This document shows, piece by piece, positions 1 to 7,879 of a stretch of 13,978 nucleotides of DNA. A model generated the notes under the pieces. The model searched no databases, had not been told where the DNA came from, and saw only the letters and a list, made by a program, of their open reading frames with translations. The position numbers and the translations under genes are program-made. Within the stretch, counting starts at the first letter, position 1; every line of letters begins with the position of its first letter. The stretch is from JACCZX01 sp040003315 (GTDB taxonomy: Bacteria > Pseudomonadota > Gammaproteobacteria > Burkholderiales > Burkholderiaceae_F), in the NCBI GenBank assembly GCA_040003315.1, contig JBDUCU010000078.1:1-13978 (forward strand), written 5' to 3'.

Positions 1-46
1 TTTTTCTGGTCGGCATGCGGCAAAATCCAGTTAATGTAGTGGCCAA

Positions 47-688
47 ATGTTGGGTACGCACGACCTTCCACTTTTTGTCGGGACCGCTCTAGTGTTGAAC
101 GCGACGCCGGGTGTCGATATGTTGTTCACGCTCAGTCGCACTTTGCAGCACGGCTGGCGCTCGGGTGTTGCGGCGGCGTTGGGCATTACAGCTGGGTGCA
201 TCTTTCACACGCTGGCCGCTGCGTTGGGCCTGGCGGCACTGCTTGCCGCCTCGGCCTGGGCATTTACGACCATCAAATGGCTTGGCGCGGCCTACCTGAT
301 CTGGCTGGCGTGGGGCATGCTGGGCACCGCGCTTCGCGACGACGCGCCTATAGTCGGCAGCATGGTGGCGTACTTGCCATCCGCGCCGCCGGCACGCGTT
401 TTTATGCAGGGGTTCCTGACCAATGTGCTGAACCCAAAGGTTGCGATGTTCTTTCTGGCGTTGCTGCCGCAGTTCATCTCGACCGACGCACCGAGCAAGC
501 CGCTGGCATTCCTGTTTCTGGGAGCCGTGTTCATCATCGGTGGATCTACATTTCTGCTTGCGCTGGTTGCCGCGGCCCACCGTCTGCGCGCATTCAAGTC
601 GGGACAAGTATCAAGGCGCGTACTGAACGGCGTGGGCGGCGCGCTGTTCGCAATGCTCGCAGTGCGACTGGTTCAGGCGCAACGCTGA
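47..688 (+). CDS. LysE/RhtB family amino-acid exporter
   Basis: Inner-membrane exporter of the LysE/RhtB superfamily, whose members push amino acids or related small metabolites out of the cell; the substrate cannot be read from sequence. The 213-residue protein has the usual family length. It shows the N-terminal TPG motif at residues 20-22, followed by an aromatic/hydrophobic stretch, and the second family signature GFLTNVLNPK at 122-131 before a helix ending LLPQF. About five or six hydrophobic segments are visible. The ATG at 47 is the first possible start after the in-frame stop at 32-34. No strong ribosome binding site precedes it. It is the first gene of a tightly packed + strand group, and the next gene starts 7 nt after its stop. 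Whether transcription begins in the 46 nt shown or further upstream cannot be decided. Confidence 0.9.
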   Translation: MLGTHDLPLFVGTALVLNATPGVDMLFTLSRTLQHGWRSGVAAALGITAGCIFHTLAAALGLAALLAASAWAFTTIKWLGAAYLIWLAWGMLGTALRDDAPIVGSMVAYLPSAPPARVFMQGFLTNVLNPKVAMFFLALLPQFISTDAPSKPLAFLFLGAVFIIGGSTFLLALVAAAHRLRAFKSGQVSRRVLNGVGGALFAMLAVRLVQAQR

Positions 689-695
689 CCAAGCG

Positions 696-1370
696 ATGGC
701 GACCGTACTGATCGTTGGCGCATCGCGCGGAATCGGGCTGGAGTTTGCACGCCAGTATGCCGCCGAAGGTCAGCGCGTGATTGCGACGCACCGCAGGCCC
801 GAAGCCGGCGATGCGTTGCGGTCGCTGGGCGCCAAGGCACTGCCGCTCGATCTGCTCGACGAAGGCGCAGTGGTGCAGTTCGGTGAAGACATGGCAAGCC
901 AGACGATCGACATTGCGATCCTTAATGCCGGCGTCGCAGGTCCTCGCGGCAGCGCTCTAACGTCGCCGGGCGGTCTTGACTTCGATGCCGTAATGCATAC
1001 CAACGTGCGCGCGCCGATGCAGCTGATTCCGCTGCTGGCGCCGGCATTGATCGCAGCGAGAGGCAAGCTCGCTGTGATCTCCAGCCGCATGGGTTCGGTC
1101 TCGTTGACGACCAACACCGCAAGCTGGCTGTATCGGGCCAGCAAAGCGGCGCTCAATTCGGCACTCAAGGCGGCCAGCCTGGAACTCGGTCCTCAGGGCG
1201 TCGTGTGCATCGCGTTTCATCCCGGCTGGGTGCGGACCGACATGGGCGGCGGTAGTGCGGACATCGACGCTCAAACCAGCGTGACCGGCATGCGTCGGGT
1301 CCTTGCAGCAGGAAACGATTCTTCGAACGGAAAATTCATCAGCTACAACGGCGAACAGTTCTCGTGGTAG
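696..1370 (+). CDS. SDR family oxidoreductase (C-factor-like short-chain dehydrogenase)
   Basis: Cytosolic NAD(P)-dependent short-chain dehydrogenase/reductase of 224 residues, a classical single-domain size. Visible motifs are the Rossmann glycine motif GASRGIG at 8-14, the NAG motif at 77-79, a Ser at 129/130 in the catalytic position, and the YxxxK pair Tyr146/Lys150. After these comes the family segment HPGWVRTDMGG (175-185), which resembles the C-factor (CsgA-like) branch. The basic THRR after beta-strand 2 could suit NADP(H), but that is inference. The substrate is unknown. The gene follows the LysE exporter by 7 nt, and its last 7 nt overlap the GTG start of the RidA-like gene, which suggests co-transcription and translational coupling. 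Confidence 0.92.
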   Translation: MATVLIVGASRGIGLEFARQYAAEGQRVIATHRRPEAGDALRSLGAKALPLDLLDEGAVVQFGEDMASQTIDIAILNAGVAGPRGSALTSPGGLDFDAVMHTNVRAPMQLIPLLAPALIAARGKLAVISSRMGSVSLTTNTASWLYRASKAALNSALKAASLELGPQGVVCIAFHPGWVRTDMGGGSADIDAQTSVTGMRRVLAAGNDSSNGKFISYNGEQFSW

Positions 1371-1768
1371 ACCATTCGACTCGGCGACGTCTGATTTCGT
1401 CCGGCTCGTCCTTCGAATCGATTGCGGGCTACAGCCGGGCAGTGGTGGACGGCGAATACGTGCATGTGTCGGGAACGACGGGTTTCGACTACGCTGCAAT
1501 GACAATCGACCGTGACGTGAGCGTTCAGGCACATCAATGTTTTCGGAACATCACCTCGGCGCTCACCGAAGCCGGCTGCACGCTTGACGACGTGGTTCGG
1601 GTCCACTACTACCTGACCGATACAGCCGCGTTCGACACCGTGGCGCCGATATTCGGACATTATTTTTCACGCGCCCGGCCCGCAGCCACAGCCATCATCT
1701 GCGGCTTGGTCGACGCGCGGATGAAGATCGAAATCGAAGTGACTGCCCGGCTGGCCAGCCATTCGTAG
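1364..1768 (+). CDS. RidA/YjgF family protein lacking the catalytic Arg
   Basis: Member of the RidA/YjgF/UK114 family (trimeric, chorismate-mutase-like fold), 134 residues. The N-terminal part SSGSSFESIAGYSRAV (12-27), the strand VHVSGTTG (33-40), the helix containing DDVVRVHYYL and the C-terminal KIEIEV (121-126) all fit the family. In RidA proper, an Arg lying 13 residues before the lysine of K(I/V)EIEA binds the substrate carboxylate and is needed for imine/enamine deaminase activity. At that spacing this protein has Ala108, in RPAATA. Rid subfamilies without this Arg are reported not to have the deaminase activity, so its role is unclear. The start is GTG at 1364, inside the end of the SDR gene; starting here gives the N-terminus expected for this subfamily. 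Confidence 0.88.
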   Translation: MVDHSTRRRLISSGSSFESIAGYSRAVVDGEYVHVSGTTGFDYAAMTIDRDVSVQAHQCFRNITSALTEAGCTLDDVVRVHYYLTDTAAFDTVAPIFGHYFSRARPAATAIICGLVDARMKIEIEVTARLASHS

Positions 1769-1780
1769 GATGCAGAGCGC

Positions 1781-2230
1781 ATGCCGCTAGCCGTGTTCGC
1801 GATGCTGGTATTCGGTATCTGCAACTGGCTTGCGGCGGGCGTTGTGGAAGCGGTGATGCGCAACTTCGCCGGTGAGGCGGGCGTGCCCGCGTGGGTATTC
1901 GTGATCGTGCCGGGTCTGTTGGCCATGTTATTCGCGTTGTTGGGGTACCGCCGTGCCGTCGTCAGCATTACCGGCGTCAAGCAAGCGATGTCGCGAGCGC
2001 TGATGGTCGGACTGTTCACCTGGCTTGCGTTGGTGACCTATGTCAGCGCGTTGTGGTGCCCGGGGTACCGGGCACTGAGCTGCGCGCAAGATGTTGCGCT
2101 AGTGACCGCCGTCATTGGAGGCGGGCCGCTGCTGTTCGCGGTGCTGCTCGCCGGACTCATTGTCGGCATCGTGCTCAAGCGCCGCGTCACTTGGCTTTCG
2201 TACGGCGAAGATACCAAGGTCGTTGGCTGA
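1781..2230 (+). CDS. Small integral membrane protein of unknown function
   Basis: Hypothetical inner-membrane protein of 149 residues that I do not recognise as a named family. Four hydrophobic segments are visible, at roughly residues 2-27, 35-58, 74-94 and 109-134, with a short basic tail after the last. Two cysteines lie in the loop between segments 3 and 4 (WCPGYRALSC) and could form a disulfide if that loop is periplasmic. The ATG at 1781 is 12 nt after the RidA-like stop. An ATG at 1770 lies in another frame and reads only six codons. The stop overlaps the next start by one base (TGATG), a classic translational-coupling arrangement that supports this being a real gene. Base composition matches its neighbours. 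Confidence 0.75.
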   Translation: MPLAVFAMLVFGICNWLAAGVVEAVMRNFAGEAGVPAWVFVIVPGLLAMLFALLGYRRAVVSITGVKQAMSRALMVGLFTWLALVTYVSALWCPGYRALSCAQDVALVTAVIGGGPLLFAVLLAGLIVGIVLKRRVTWLSYGEDTKVVG

Positions 2231-2994
2231 TGCTCAAGCCCGCAACCGAGCGTTTTAGCGATCGAGCCGCCGCGTATGTACGGGGCCGGCCCTCGTATCC
2301 CGATGCCATCGTCGATGAGCTTGAACATGCCCGGGCTTTGGCATCCGGCCACACGATCGTCGATGTCGGCGTGGGAACCGGACTATCGGCGGAGCCATTC
2401 CTGCGCCGCGGCTACGCGGTCGTCGGAGTCGAACCGAACGGAGAAATGCGTACCACCGGCGATCAACATTTGGGCGCGTATCCGCACTATCGCAGCGTCG
2501 CCGGCACAGCCGAACAAACGTCACTCACGGACTGCAGCACCGATCTCTTGATCGCCGGGCAAGCCTTCCACTGGTTTGATGTTTCGCGTGCTGCACAAGA
2601 AGCGCGGCGTATTCTCCGACCCGGCGGCTGGGCAGCGCTGATCTGGAACGATCGGCAGTCGTCCGGCAGTGCGTTTCTTGCCGGTTACGAAGAGCTGCTG
2701 CGCGCGCATGGAGTTGACTACGCGAAGACGATCCACCGGCACGCCGACGACAAAGCCATTGCGCAATTTTTCGCACCTGCATCGGCCACCCATGCAGCGT
2801 TCGACAACCCGCGCGAGCTTGCACGCGAAGACTTGCTGGCTCTGGCCGGGTCTGCATCGTATATGCCAGGGCCGCACGATCCCCGGCATGCAGCGACGGT
2901 TTTGGCTTTAAACAGGCTGTTCGATGCACATGCAATGAACGGCAAGGTACAGATGATTTATCGGACGCGCATGCATTACGCGCGCATCACTTGA
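2230..2994 (+). CDS. Class I SAM-dependent methyltransferase
   Basis: Cytosolic S-adenosylmethionine-dependent methyltransferase of 254 residues. The N-terminus has the RFSDRAAAYVRGRPSYP pattern (8-24) common in UbiE/trans-aconitate-like class I enzymes. SAM motif I is VDVGVGTG at 44-51, the acidic ribose-binding residue is Glu68 (VVGVEP), and the motif IV/V region contains AGQAFHWFD (109-117) and LRPGG (129-133). The substrate is unknown. The open frame extends upstream as far as 1891, but that part lies inside the membrane-protein gene and looks like out-of-frame arginine/histidine-rich translation. The ATG at 2230 overlaps the previous stop by one base and gives the expected N-terminus. 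The stop at 2992-2994 lies just before the isomerase-like gene. Confidence 0.9.
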   Translation: MLKPATERFSDRAAAYVRGRPSYPDAIVDELEHARALASGHTIVDVGVGTGLSAEPFLRRGYAVVGVEPNGEMRTTGDQHLGAYPHYRSVAGTAEQTSLTDCSTDLLIAGQAFHWFDVSRAAQEARRILRPGGWAALIWNDRQSSGSAFLAGYEELLRAHGVDYAKTIHRHADDKAIAQFFAPASATHAAFDNPRELAREDLLALAGSASYMPGPHDPRHAATVLALNRLFDAHAMNGKVQMIYRTRMHYARIT

Positions 2995-3014
2995 AGGTGC
3001 GCAGCACGACACAT

Positions 3015-3620
3015 ATGCCCAGCCCGATCGAGTTTCACTTCGATTTCTCTTCGCCCTACTCGTACATCGCTTCCGAGCAGATCGAGGATCTGGCTGCCCG
3101 TTATCAACGCGTCGTCGACTACCGACCCTTGTTGCTGGGTGCAATATTCAAGGTGGCGGGCAGCAAGCCATTGACCGAGCTGTATGCGCCAAAGGCACGC
3201 TACTCGGTGCGCGACTTTGAGCGTTCAGCACGTTATGCGGGTGTGCCGTACCGACAGCCCAGCAGTTTTCCGATTGCAAGCCTCGCCGCGAAACGCGGCG
3301 TCGTCTGGCTGCAGCAGCATCGGCCTGAACGGGCTGCGCCGTTCGTGCATGCCGTTTATCGTGCGTTCTTTGTCGATGATCGGGATATTTCCGATGCAGC
3401 TGTCGTCGCTGAGATCGCGCGCGACATCGGAGTCGACCCGGTTGAATTCACCGCAGGAGTGCAACAGCCCGAGATCAAGGAGCGCTTGAAATCGCACGTC
3501 GATCGCGCGATCGCCGCAGGTATCTTCGGCGCGCCCGCGATCATCGTCGACGGCGAGCTTTTCTGGGGCAACGATCGCATTCCGCAAGTCGAACGCTGGC
3601 TTAAGACGGGTCCGTACTAG
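3015..3620 (+). CDS. 2-hydroxychromene-2-carboxylate isomerase / DsbA-family protein
   Basis: Thioredoxin-fold protein of the kappa-GST/HCCA isomerase group, 201 residues from the chosen start. The N-terminus FHFDFSSPYSY (7-17) carries the Ser-Pro pair that in this family positions glutathione. The C-terminal IFGAPAIIVDG (170-180), with its cis-proline, and FWGNDR (183-188) are diagnostic. Family members perform glutathione-dependent isomerisation in naphthalene-type aromatic degradation, but many homologues sit outside such pathways; nothing else here suggests aromatic degradation. The same frame is open from a TTG at 2991 (overlapping the methyltransferase stop) and a GTG at 2997. I chose the ATG at 3015 because family proteins begin within a few residues of this strand; a weak GAAGG lies about 17 nt before it. 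The next gene, cydA, starts 11 nt after the stop. Confidence 0.88.
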   Translation: MPSPIEFHFDFSSPYSYIASEQIEDLAARYQRVVDYRPLLLGAIFKVAGSKPLTELYAPKARYSVRDFERSARYAGVPYRQPSSFPIASLAAKRGVVWLQQHRPERAAPFVHAVYRAFFVDDRDISDAAVVAEIARDIGVDPVEFTAGVQQPEIKERLKSHVDRAIAAGIFGAPAIIVDGELFWGNDRIPQVERWLKTGPY

Positions 3621-3631
3621 CTGCGCATCGG

Positions 3632-5023
3632 ATGACTCCCGTCCTGGAGCTTTTCGATGCGACGATGCTGTCGCGCATCCAGTTCGGCTTCACCATCACT
3701 TTTCATATTCTTTTTCCGGCGCTGTCAATCGGACTCGCCGGATTCCTGGTGGTACTCGAGATTCTATGGCTCAGAACTGCCGAAGAGCGCTATTGGCGTC
3801 TGCTCCGATTCTGGACAACGGTGTTCGCGCTGTCGTTCGGCATGGGTGTCGTGTCCGGCATCGTGCTTGCGTATCAGTTCGGAACCAACTGGAGCGGGCT
3901 GATGGCCAAGGCGGGCCAGATCGTCGGGCCGCTGTTTAGTTATGAAACGCTGACGGCGTTCTTTCTGGAAGCCAGCTTTCTCGGAGTGCTGCTGTTCGGC
4001 TGGAAGCGTGTTTCGCGGCGCATGCATTTCATTTCAACCCTGATGGTCGCGCTCGGAACGTGCATCTCGGCATTCTGGATCATGGCGGCCAACAGCTGGT
4101 TGCAGACGCCGGCGGGTCACGTCGTGCGCGACGGCGTGTTCTATCCCGCCGACTGGTGGGCAATCATCTTCAATCCATCGTTCCTGGTGCGCTACGCACA
4201 CATGCTGATGGCTGCCTACCTGGCGACGGCTTTTGTCGTGGCGGGAGTCGCCGCTGGGTACTTGCTCAAGGGTCGCTTCGTCCCGATGGCGAAACCGATG
4301 CTTGCGCTGGCGCTGGTGATGATCGTGCCGCTGGCGCCGCTACAGATCATCGCCGGCGACATAGCCGGACTCATCGTGCGCGATCATCAGCCCGCCAAGC
4401 TGGCGGCGATGGAGGCGCAATGGGAAACCGGTGTGATGCCGCTGCGATTGTTCGCAATTCCCGATCAGTCGCAGACCCGCAACCATTTCGAAATCGCGGT
4501 GCCGAAGCTCGGAAGCCTGATCACACAACACTCGCTCGAGACGCCCGTCAAGGGTTTGCTTGAATTTGCTGCCGCGGACCGTCCGAACGCGCTGATCGTG
4601 TTCTGGACGTTCCGTGTGATGGCGGGAATCGGTTTCCTGATGTTATTGATTGCGCTCATCGCGATGCTGCTGGTCGCGCGCAAACGACTCTACTCGAGCA
4701 GATGGTTTCTGCGCCTGCTGACGCTGGCATCGCCACTCGGTTTCGTCGCGATCATTGCAGGTTGGTACACGGCCGAGATCGGCCGGCAACCCTATGTGAT
4801 CTATGGAGCGCTGCGCACTGCCGATGCGGTGTCGCCGGTGTCCGCCGGGCATGTTGCACTGTCGCTGTCGTTGTTCCTGATTGTTTACGCAGCGGTGTTC
4901 GGAGCGGGCTTCTGGTACCTGTGGCGGACGATTAACACCGGCCCGGTCGAAGTGGCATTGCCCGAGGCACCCAATCTCGGCAACCGGCCAATGGCCGGGC
5001 TTTCTACTATGTCGGCAAAATGA
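3632..5023 (+). CDS. cydA: Cytochrome bd ubiquinol oxidase subunit I, CIO type
   Basis: Catalytic subunit of cytochrome bd, an inner-membrane quinol:O2 oxidoreductase; 463 residues. Residues equivalent to the E. coli haem ligands are present: His25 (E. coli His19), His190 (His186) and Met330 (Met393), with Arg328 preceding it in FRVM. Glu105 and Glu113 match E. coli Glu99 and Glu107, and Lys256 and Glu261 match the quinol-site Lys252 and Glu257. The Q loop is short compared with the 522-residue E. coli protein. The C-terminal GRQPYVIYGALRTADAVSP segment is typical of the cyanide-insensitive (CioA) branch, so the name cioA is equally apt. Cyanide insensitivity itself is inference. The gene begins 11 nt after the isomerase-like gene and its stop overlaps cydB by 4 nt (ATGA). 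Confidence 0.97.
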   Translation: MTPVLELFDATMLSRIQFGFTITFHILFPALSIGLAGFLVVLEILWLRTAEERYWRLLRFWTTVFALSFGMGVVSGIVLAYQFGTNWSGLMAKAGQIVGPLFSYETLTAFFLEASFLGVLLFGWKRVSRRMHFISTLMVALGTCISAFWIMAANSWLQTPAGHVVRDGVFYPADWWAIIFNPSFLVRYAHMLMAAYLATAFVVAGVAAGYLLKGRFVPMAKPMLALALVMIVPLAPLQIIAGDIAGLIVRDHQPAKLAAMEAQWETGVMPLRLFAIPDQSQTRNHFEIAVPKLGSLITQHSLETPVKGLLEFAAADRPNALIVFWTFRVMAGIGFLMLLIALIAMLLVARKRLYSSRWFLRLLTLASPLGFVAIIAGWYTAEIGRQPYVIYGALRTADAVSPVSAGHVALSLSLFLIVYAAVFGAGFWYLWRTINTGPVEVALPEAPNLGNRPMAGLSTMSAK

Positions 5024-6045
5024 TCGCGGCATTGACTACCGCCGACTGGCTGACATTAGCCATGGCCTTTTCCGTGGCATTTGCGGTCGGCATGTACGTG
5101 GTGCTCGACGGCTTCGACCTCGGCGTGGGCATCCTGTTTCCTTTTGCCGACGACCATGCGCAGCGTGATCAGATGATGAATTCGATCGCGCCGTTTTGGG
5201 ACGGCAACGAAACCTGGCTGGTGTTTGGCGGCGCAGTTCTGCTATCGGCGTTTCCCGCCGCCTTCGCAGTCATTCTTCCGGCCGTGTATCTGCCGATTAT
5301 CGTGATGCTGCTCGGCTTGATGGTGCGCGGCGTGGCATTCGAGTTTCGGTTCAAGCACCACCCACGCACGCGCATCTGGGACATCGCATTTACCGCCGGT
5401 TCGATGACGGCCACCTTTGCACAAGGTGTCGTGCTCGGCGCTTTCGTGCAAGGCATCGCCGTCGACAAGGGTCAATATGCCGGGGGCGCCTGGGACTGGC
5501 TGACGCCTTTTTCCGTGGTCACCGGACTCGCGCTGCTGTGCGGCTACGCACTATTGGGCAACACGTGGCTCTTCTGGCGCTCGCACGGCAAGCTGCAGCA
5601 AAAAGCCAAGACGTGGATGCCGGTATTACTCGTCGCAATGCTGTCGGCGATCGGCGCAATCAGCATCTGGACACCGCTGATGTCGCCCGCGATCGCGTCG
5701 CGCTGGTTCGATTTTCCAAGAGCTTTCGCATTCACGCCGGTGCCGGTGCTGACGTTGGCTTGCGCGTGGGGAGCCTACAAAGGACTGCGCAAGACCGCGA
5801 GCCCGGTACCTTTCACGCTTTGCATCGGGCTGTTCTTTCTCGGCTACTCCGGTCTGGCGATCAGCATTTTTCCGCAACTGCCTCCGCCGTCGATGACGCT
5901 GTTCGACGCAGCGGCGTCGCCCGAATCGCAACGCTTTTTACTGCCGGGCATCGTGATACTCGTGCCGCTAATCCTGGCTCACACCTGGTACAACTACCGG
6001 GTATTTCACGTCAAGGGCGAGCACGACGAGGGCTACGGGCATTGA
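5020..6045 (+). CDS. cydB: Cytochrome bd ubiquinol oxidase subunit II, CIO type
   Basis: Second membrane subunit of the bd-type quinol oxidase, 341 residues, slightly shorter than the E. coli subunit, as is usual for CioB. It has multiple hydrophobic helices and the family motifs VVLDGFDLGVG (27-37) and FWDGNETWLVFGG (59-71); Trp60 and Asp61 correspond to the conserved WD pair of CydB. The ATG overlaps the cydA stop (ATGA), so translation is coupled. No small third subunit (CydX/YbgT or DUF2474 type) follows: only 20 nt separate this stop from the end of the convergent ptsI gene. No cydDC assembly transporter is present in the window. Confidence 0.96.
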   Translation: MIAALTTADWLTLAMAFSVAFAVGMYVVLDGFDLGVGILFPFADDHAQRDQMMNSIAPFWDGNETWLVFGGAVLLSAFPAAFAVILPAVYLPIIVMLLGLMVRGVAFEFRFKHHPRTRIWDIAFTAGSMTATFAQGVVLGAFVQGIAVDKGQYAGGAWDWLTPFSVVTGLALLCGYALLGNTWLFWRSHGKLQQKAKTWMPVLLVAMLSAIGAISIWTPLMSPAIASRWFDFPRAFAFTPVPVLTLACAWGAYKGLRKTASPVPFTLCIGLFFLGYSGLAISIFPQLPPPSMTLFDAAASPESQRFLLPGIVILVPLILAHTWYNYRVFHVKGEHDEGYGH

Positions 6046-6065
6046 CCGCGCACCGCGAGTCGCGA

Positions 6066-7865
6066 TTATGCAGCGCGAACCAGCGCGGCCTTGATCTTGA
6101 CTGGGTCCGACTCGCGCAGGATGCGCGTCGCCAAGCGCGCTGAATCCTTGGTCGAAAGATCGAACAACCGTTCTTTGACCGGCAGGATCTGCGATGGGTG
6201 CATCGAATACTGGCGCAGCCCCATGCCCAGCAGCAGTTCGGTCATCTCGAGCTCGCCGGCGAGTTCTCCGCAGATCGACACGGGCACTTTCGCCTTGATG
6301 CAGCCTTTGATTGTTTGCGCGATCAGCCACAGCACCGCGGGGTGCAGATGGTCGTACAAGTGCGCGACGCTCGAATCGGCGCGGTCGATCGCCAAGGTGT
6401 ACTGAATCAAGTCGTTGGTGCCAATCGACAGAAACTTCAGCCGCTCGACAAGCTGCGGCACCGACAACGCGGCCGCCGGTACTTCGACCATACCGCCAAT
6501 CTGGATGCGGCCGTCGTATTTTTGCTTTCGATCGCGCAGCTGTTCCTTTGCGCGACCGACAAAGGCAAGCGCCTGCTCGACCTCGTGCACGTGCGCCAGC
6601 ATCGGGATCAATATGCGAACCGTGCCGACCTCGGACGCGCGCAGGATGGCGCGCAGCTGTGTCAGGAACAGCTCCGGATACGCCAGACAGTAGCGGATCG
6701 CGCGCAGGCCAAGCGCCGGATTCGATTCGGGCCGCGGAGTGCCGCGCCCCATCCCTAGGCTTTCGCGTGCGGTCTCGTTCAGCACTTTGTCGGCGCCGAT
6801 GTCGAGTGTTCGGATCACGACCGGCTTGCCCTTCATCACCCGCGCCACCGTCGCGTACGCCTCGTACTGTTCGTCCTCGCTCGGCAGTTCTTCGCGGTCC
6901 ATGAACAGAAATTCCGAACGAAACAGGCCGATGCCATCGGCACTCGCATCAAGTGCATCGCGCGCGTCCTCGGGCAATTCGATATTGGCCTGTAACTCGA
7001 TCGCGATGCCATCGCTGGTACGCGACATCCGGCCCCTGAGCTTGCGCAACTGGATGCGATGCTCGCTTTCATCGCGCACCCGCCTGCCGAATTCCTGCAG
7101 CTCGTCGTCGCTTGGATTGACGATCACCGCGTCAAACTCGGCGTCGATGATGACCAGGTCGCCCTCTTCGATGATGCTGCGCGCGCCCTCGGCGCCGACC
7201 ACCGCCGGCAAGCCGAGACTGCGCGCCAGAATTGCCGTGTGCGAAGTCGGCCCGCCGAGCTCTGTGACGAATCCCGCGAGGTCGACGTCTGCGCGGCCGC
7301 GCAGGTGCAGCACATCGGCCGGCGCGAGGTCCTGCGCGATCAGTATCAGGCGCTCGCCGGGTGCCAACGGCTTGCTGATTGCAACCCGCGTCGGCCTCCC
7401 TTCGGACAGCGCGTTAACAACACGCTCGACGACCTGCCGGACATCGGTCGAACGCTCGCGCAGATACTCGTCATCTATTGCGTCGAATTGCTTGACCAAT
7501 TGCTCAAGCTGAATCGTCAGCGCCCATTCCGCGTTGATCAGCCGGCTTCGGATCAGGTCGCGTGGCGCATCGGCCAGCAGCGCATCGGCCAGAATCATCC
7601 GGTGCAGATCGAGAAAGGCACGCACCTCGCTCGGCGCACCGGGTGCGATACCTGACTTCAATTCCTCGAGTTCTTCACGCACCACGTTGAACGCAGTGGT
7701 GAGCCGCCCGATTTCATGCAAGACGTCGCGCCGCTCGATCGTGTATTGGCGAACGTCGAGCTCCGAGGGTGCGAGCAAGTGCGCACGGCCGACGGCGATG
7801 CCGTTGGTGACTCCGCTACCGACCAGCGACTCTCTGCGAGGCTCAACCTCTATCACTGCGGACAC
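6066..7865 (-). CDS. ptsI: PTS enzyme I, phosphoenolpyruvate-protein phosphotransferase
   Basis: Cytosolic enzyme I, which autophosphorylates from PEP and passes the phosphate to HPr; 599 residues. The N-terminal HPr-binding/swivelling part contains the phosphorylated His209 in GGPTSHTAILARS. The C-terminal PEP-binding barrel has ADGIGLFRSEFLFM (309-322, Arg316), GGMVEVPAA, SIGTNDLIQY, and the catalytic Cys532 in SICGELAG, so the enzyme looks intact. The start is GTG at 7865, preceded by a good ribosome binding site; about 15 residues precede the conserved GVTNGIAVG segment. The gene is last in the EIIA-HPr-EI group, 12 nt after the HPr stop in the conserved HPr frame. It converges on cydB with 20 nt between the stops and no visible terminator. 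Confidence 0.96.
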   Translation of the reverse strand: MSAVIEVEPRRESLVGSGVTNGIAVGRAHLLAPSELDVRQYTIERRDVLHEIGRLTTAFNVVREELEELKSGIAPGAPSEVRAFLDLHRMILADALLADAPRDLIRSRLINAEWALTIQLEQLVKQFDAIDDEYLRERSTDVRQVVERVVNALSEGRPTRVAISKPLAPGERLILIAQDLAPADVLHLRGRADVDLAGFVTELGGPTSHTAILARSLGLPAVVGAEGARSIIEEGDLVIIDAEFDAVIVNPSDDELQEFGRRVRDESEHRIQLRKLRGRMSRTSDGIAIELQANIELPEDARDALDASADGIGLFRSEFLFMDREELPSEDEQYEAYATVARVMKGKPVVIRTLDIGADKVLNETARESLGMGRGTPRPESNPALGLRAIRYCLAYPELFLTQLRAILRASEVGTVRILIPMLAHVHEVEQALAFVGRAKEQLRDRKQKYDGRIQIGGMVEVPAAALSVPQLVERLKFLSIGTNDLIQYTLAIDRADSSVAHLYDHLHPAVLWLIAQTIKGCIKAKVPVSICGELAGELEMTELLLGMGLRQYSMHPSQILPVKERLFDLSTKDSARLATRILRESDPVKIKAALVRAA

Positions 7866-7872
7866 CGACCCA

Positions 7873-7879
7873 TCCCTCT
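7873..7879 (-). promoter_or_regulatory. Ribosome binding site of ptsI
   Basis: On the minus strand AGAGGGA lies 7 nt before the GTG at 7865. It overlaps the TAG stop of the HPr reading frame and supports the GTG start; an ATG closer to this site is out of frame. Confidence 0.65.

Noticed and set aside
1..46. Promoter before the LysE-type gene
   Set aside because: A/T-rich patches occur, but no -35/-10 pair with acceptable spacing could be supported and the upstream context is cut off.
1891..2229. N-terminal extension of the methyltransferase to 367 residues
   Set aside because: The extra 113 codons overlap the membrane-protein gene in another frame and have random Arg/Cys-rich composition; the ATG at 2230 gives the family N-terminus.
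6046..6065. CGCGA/TCGCG hairpin as a bidirectional terminator between cydB and ptsI
   Set aside because: The arms are separated by a single base, so the full stem cannot form, and no U-tract follows on either strand.
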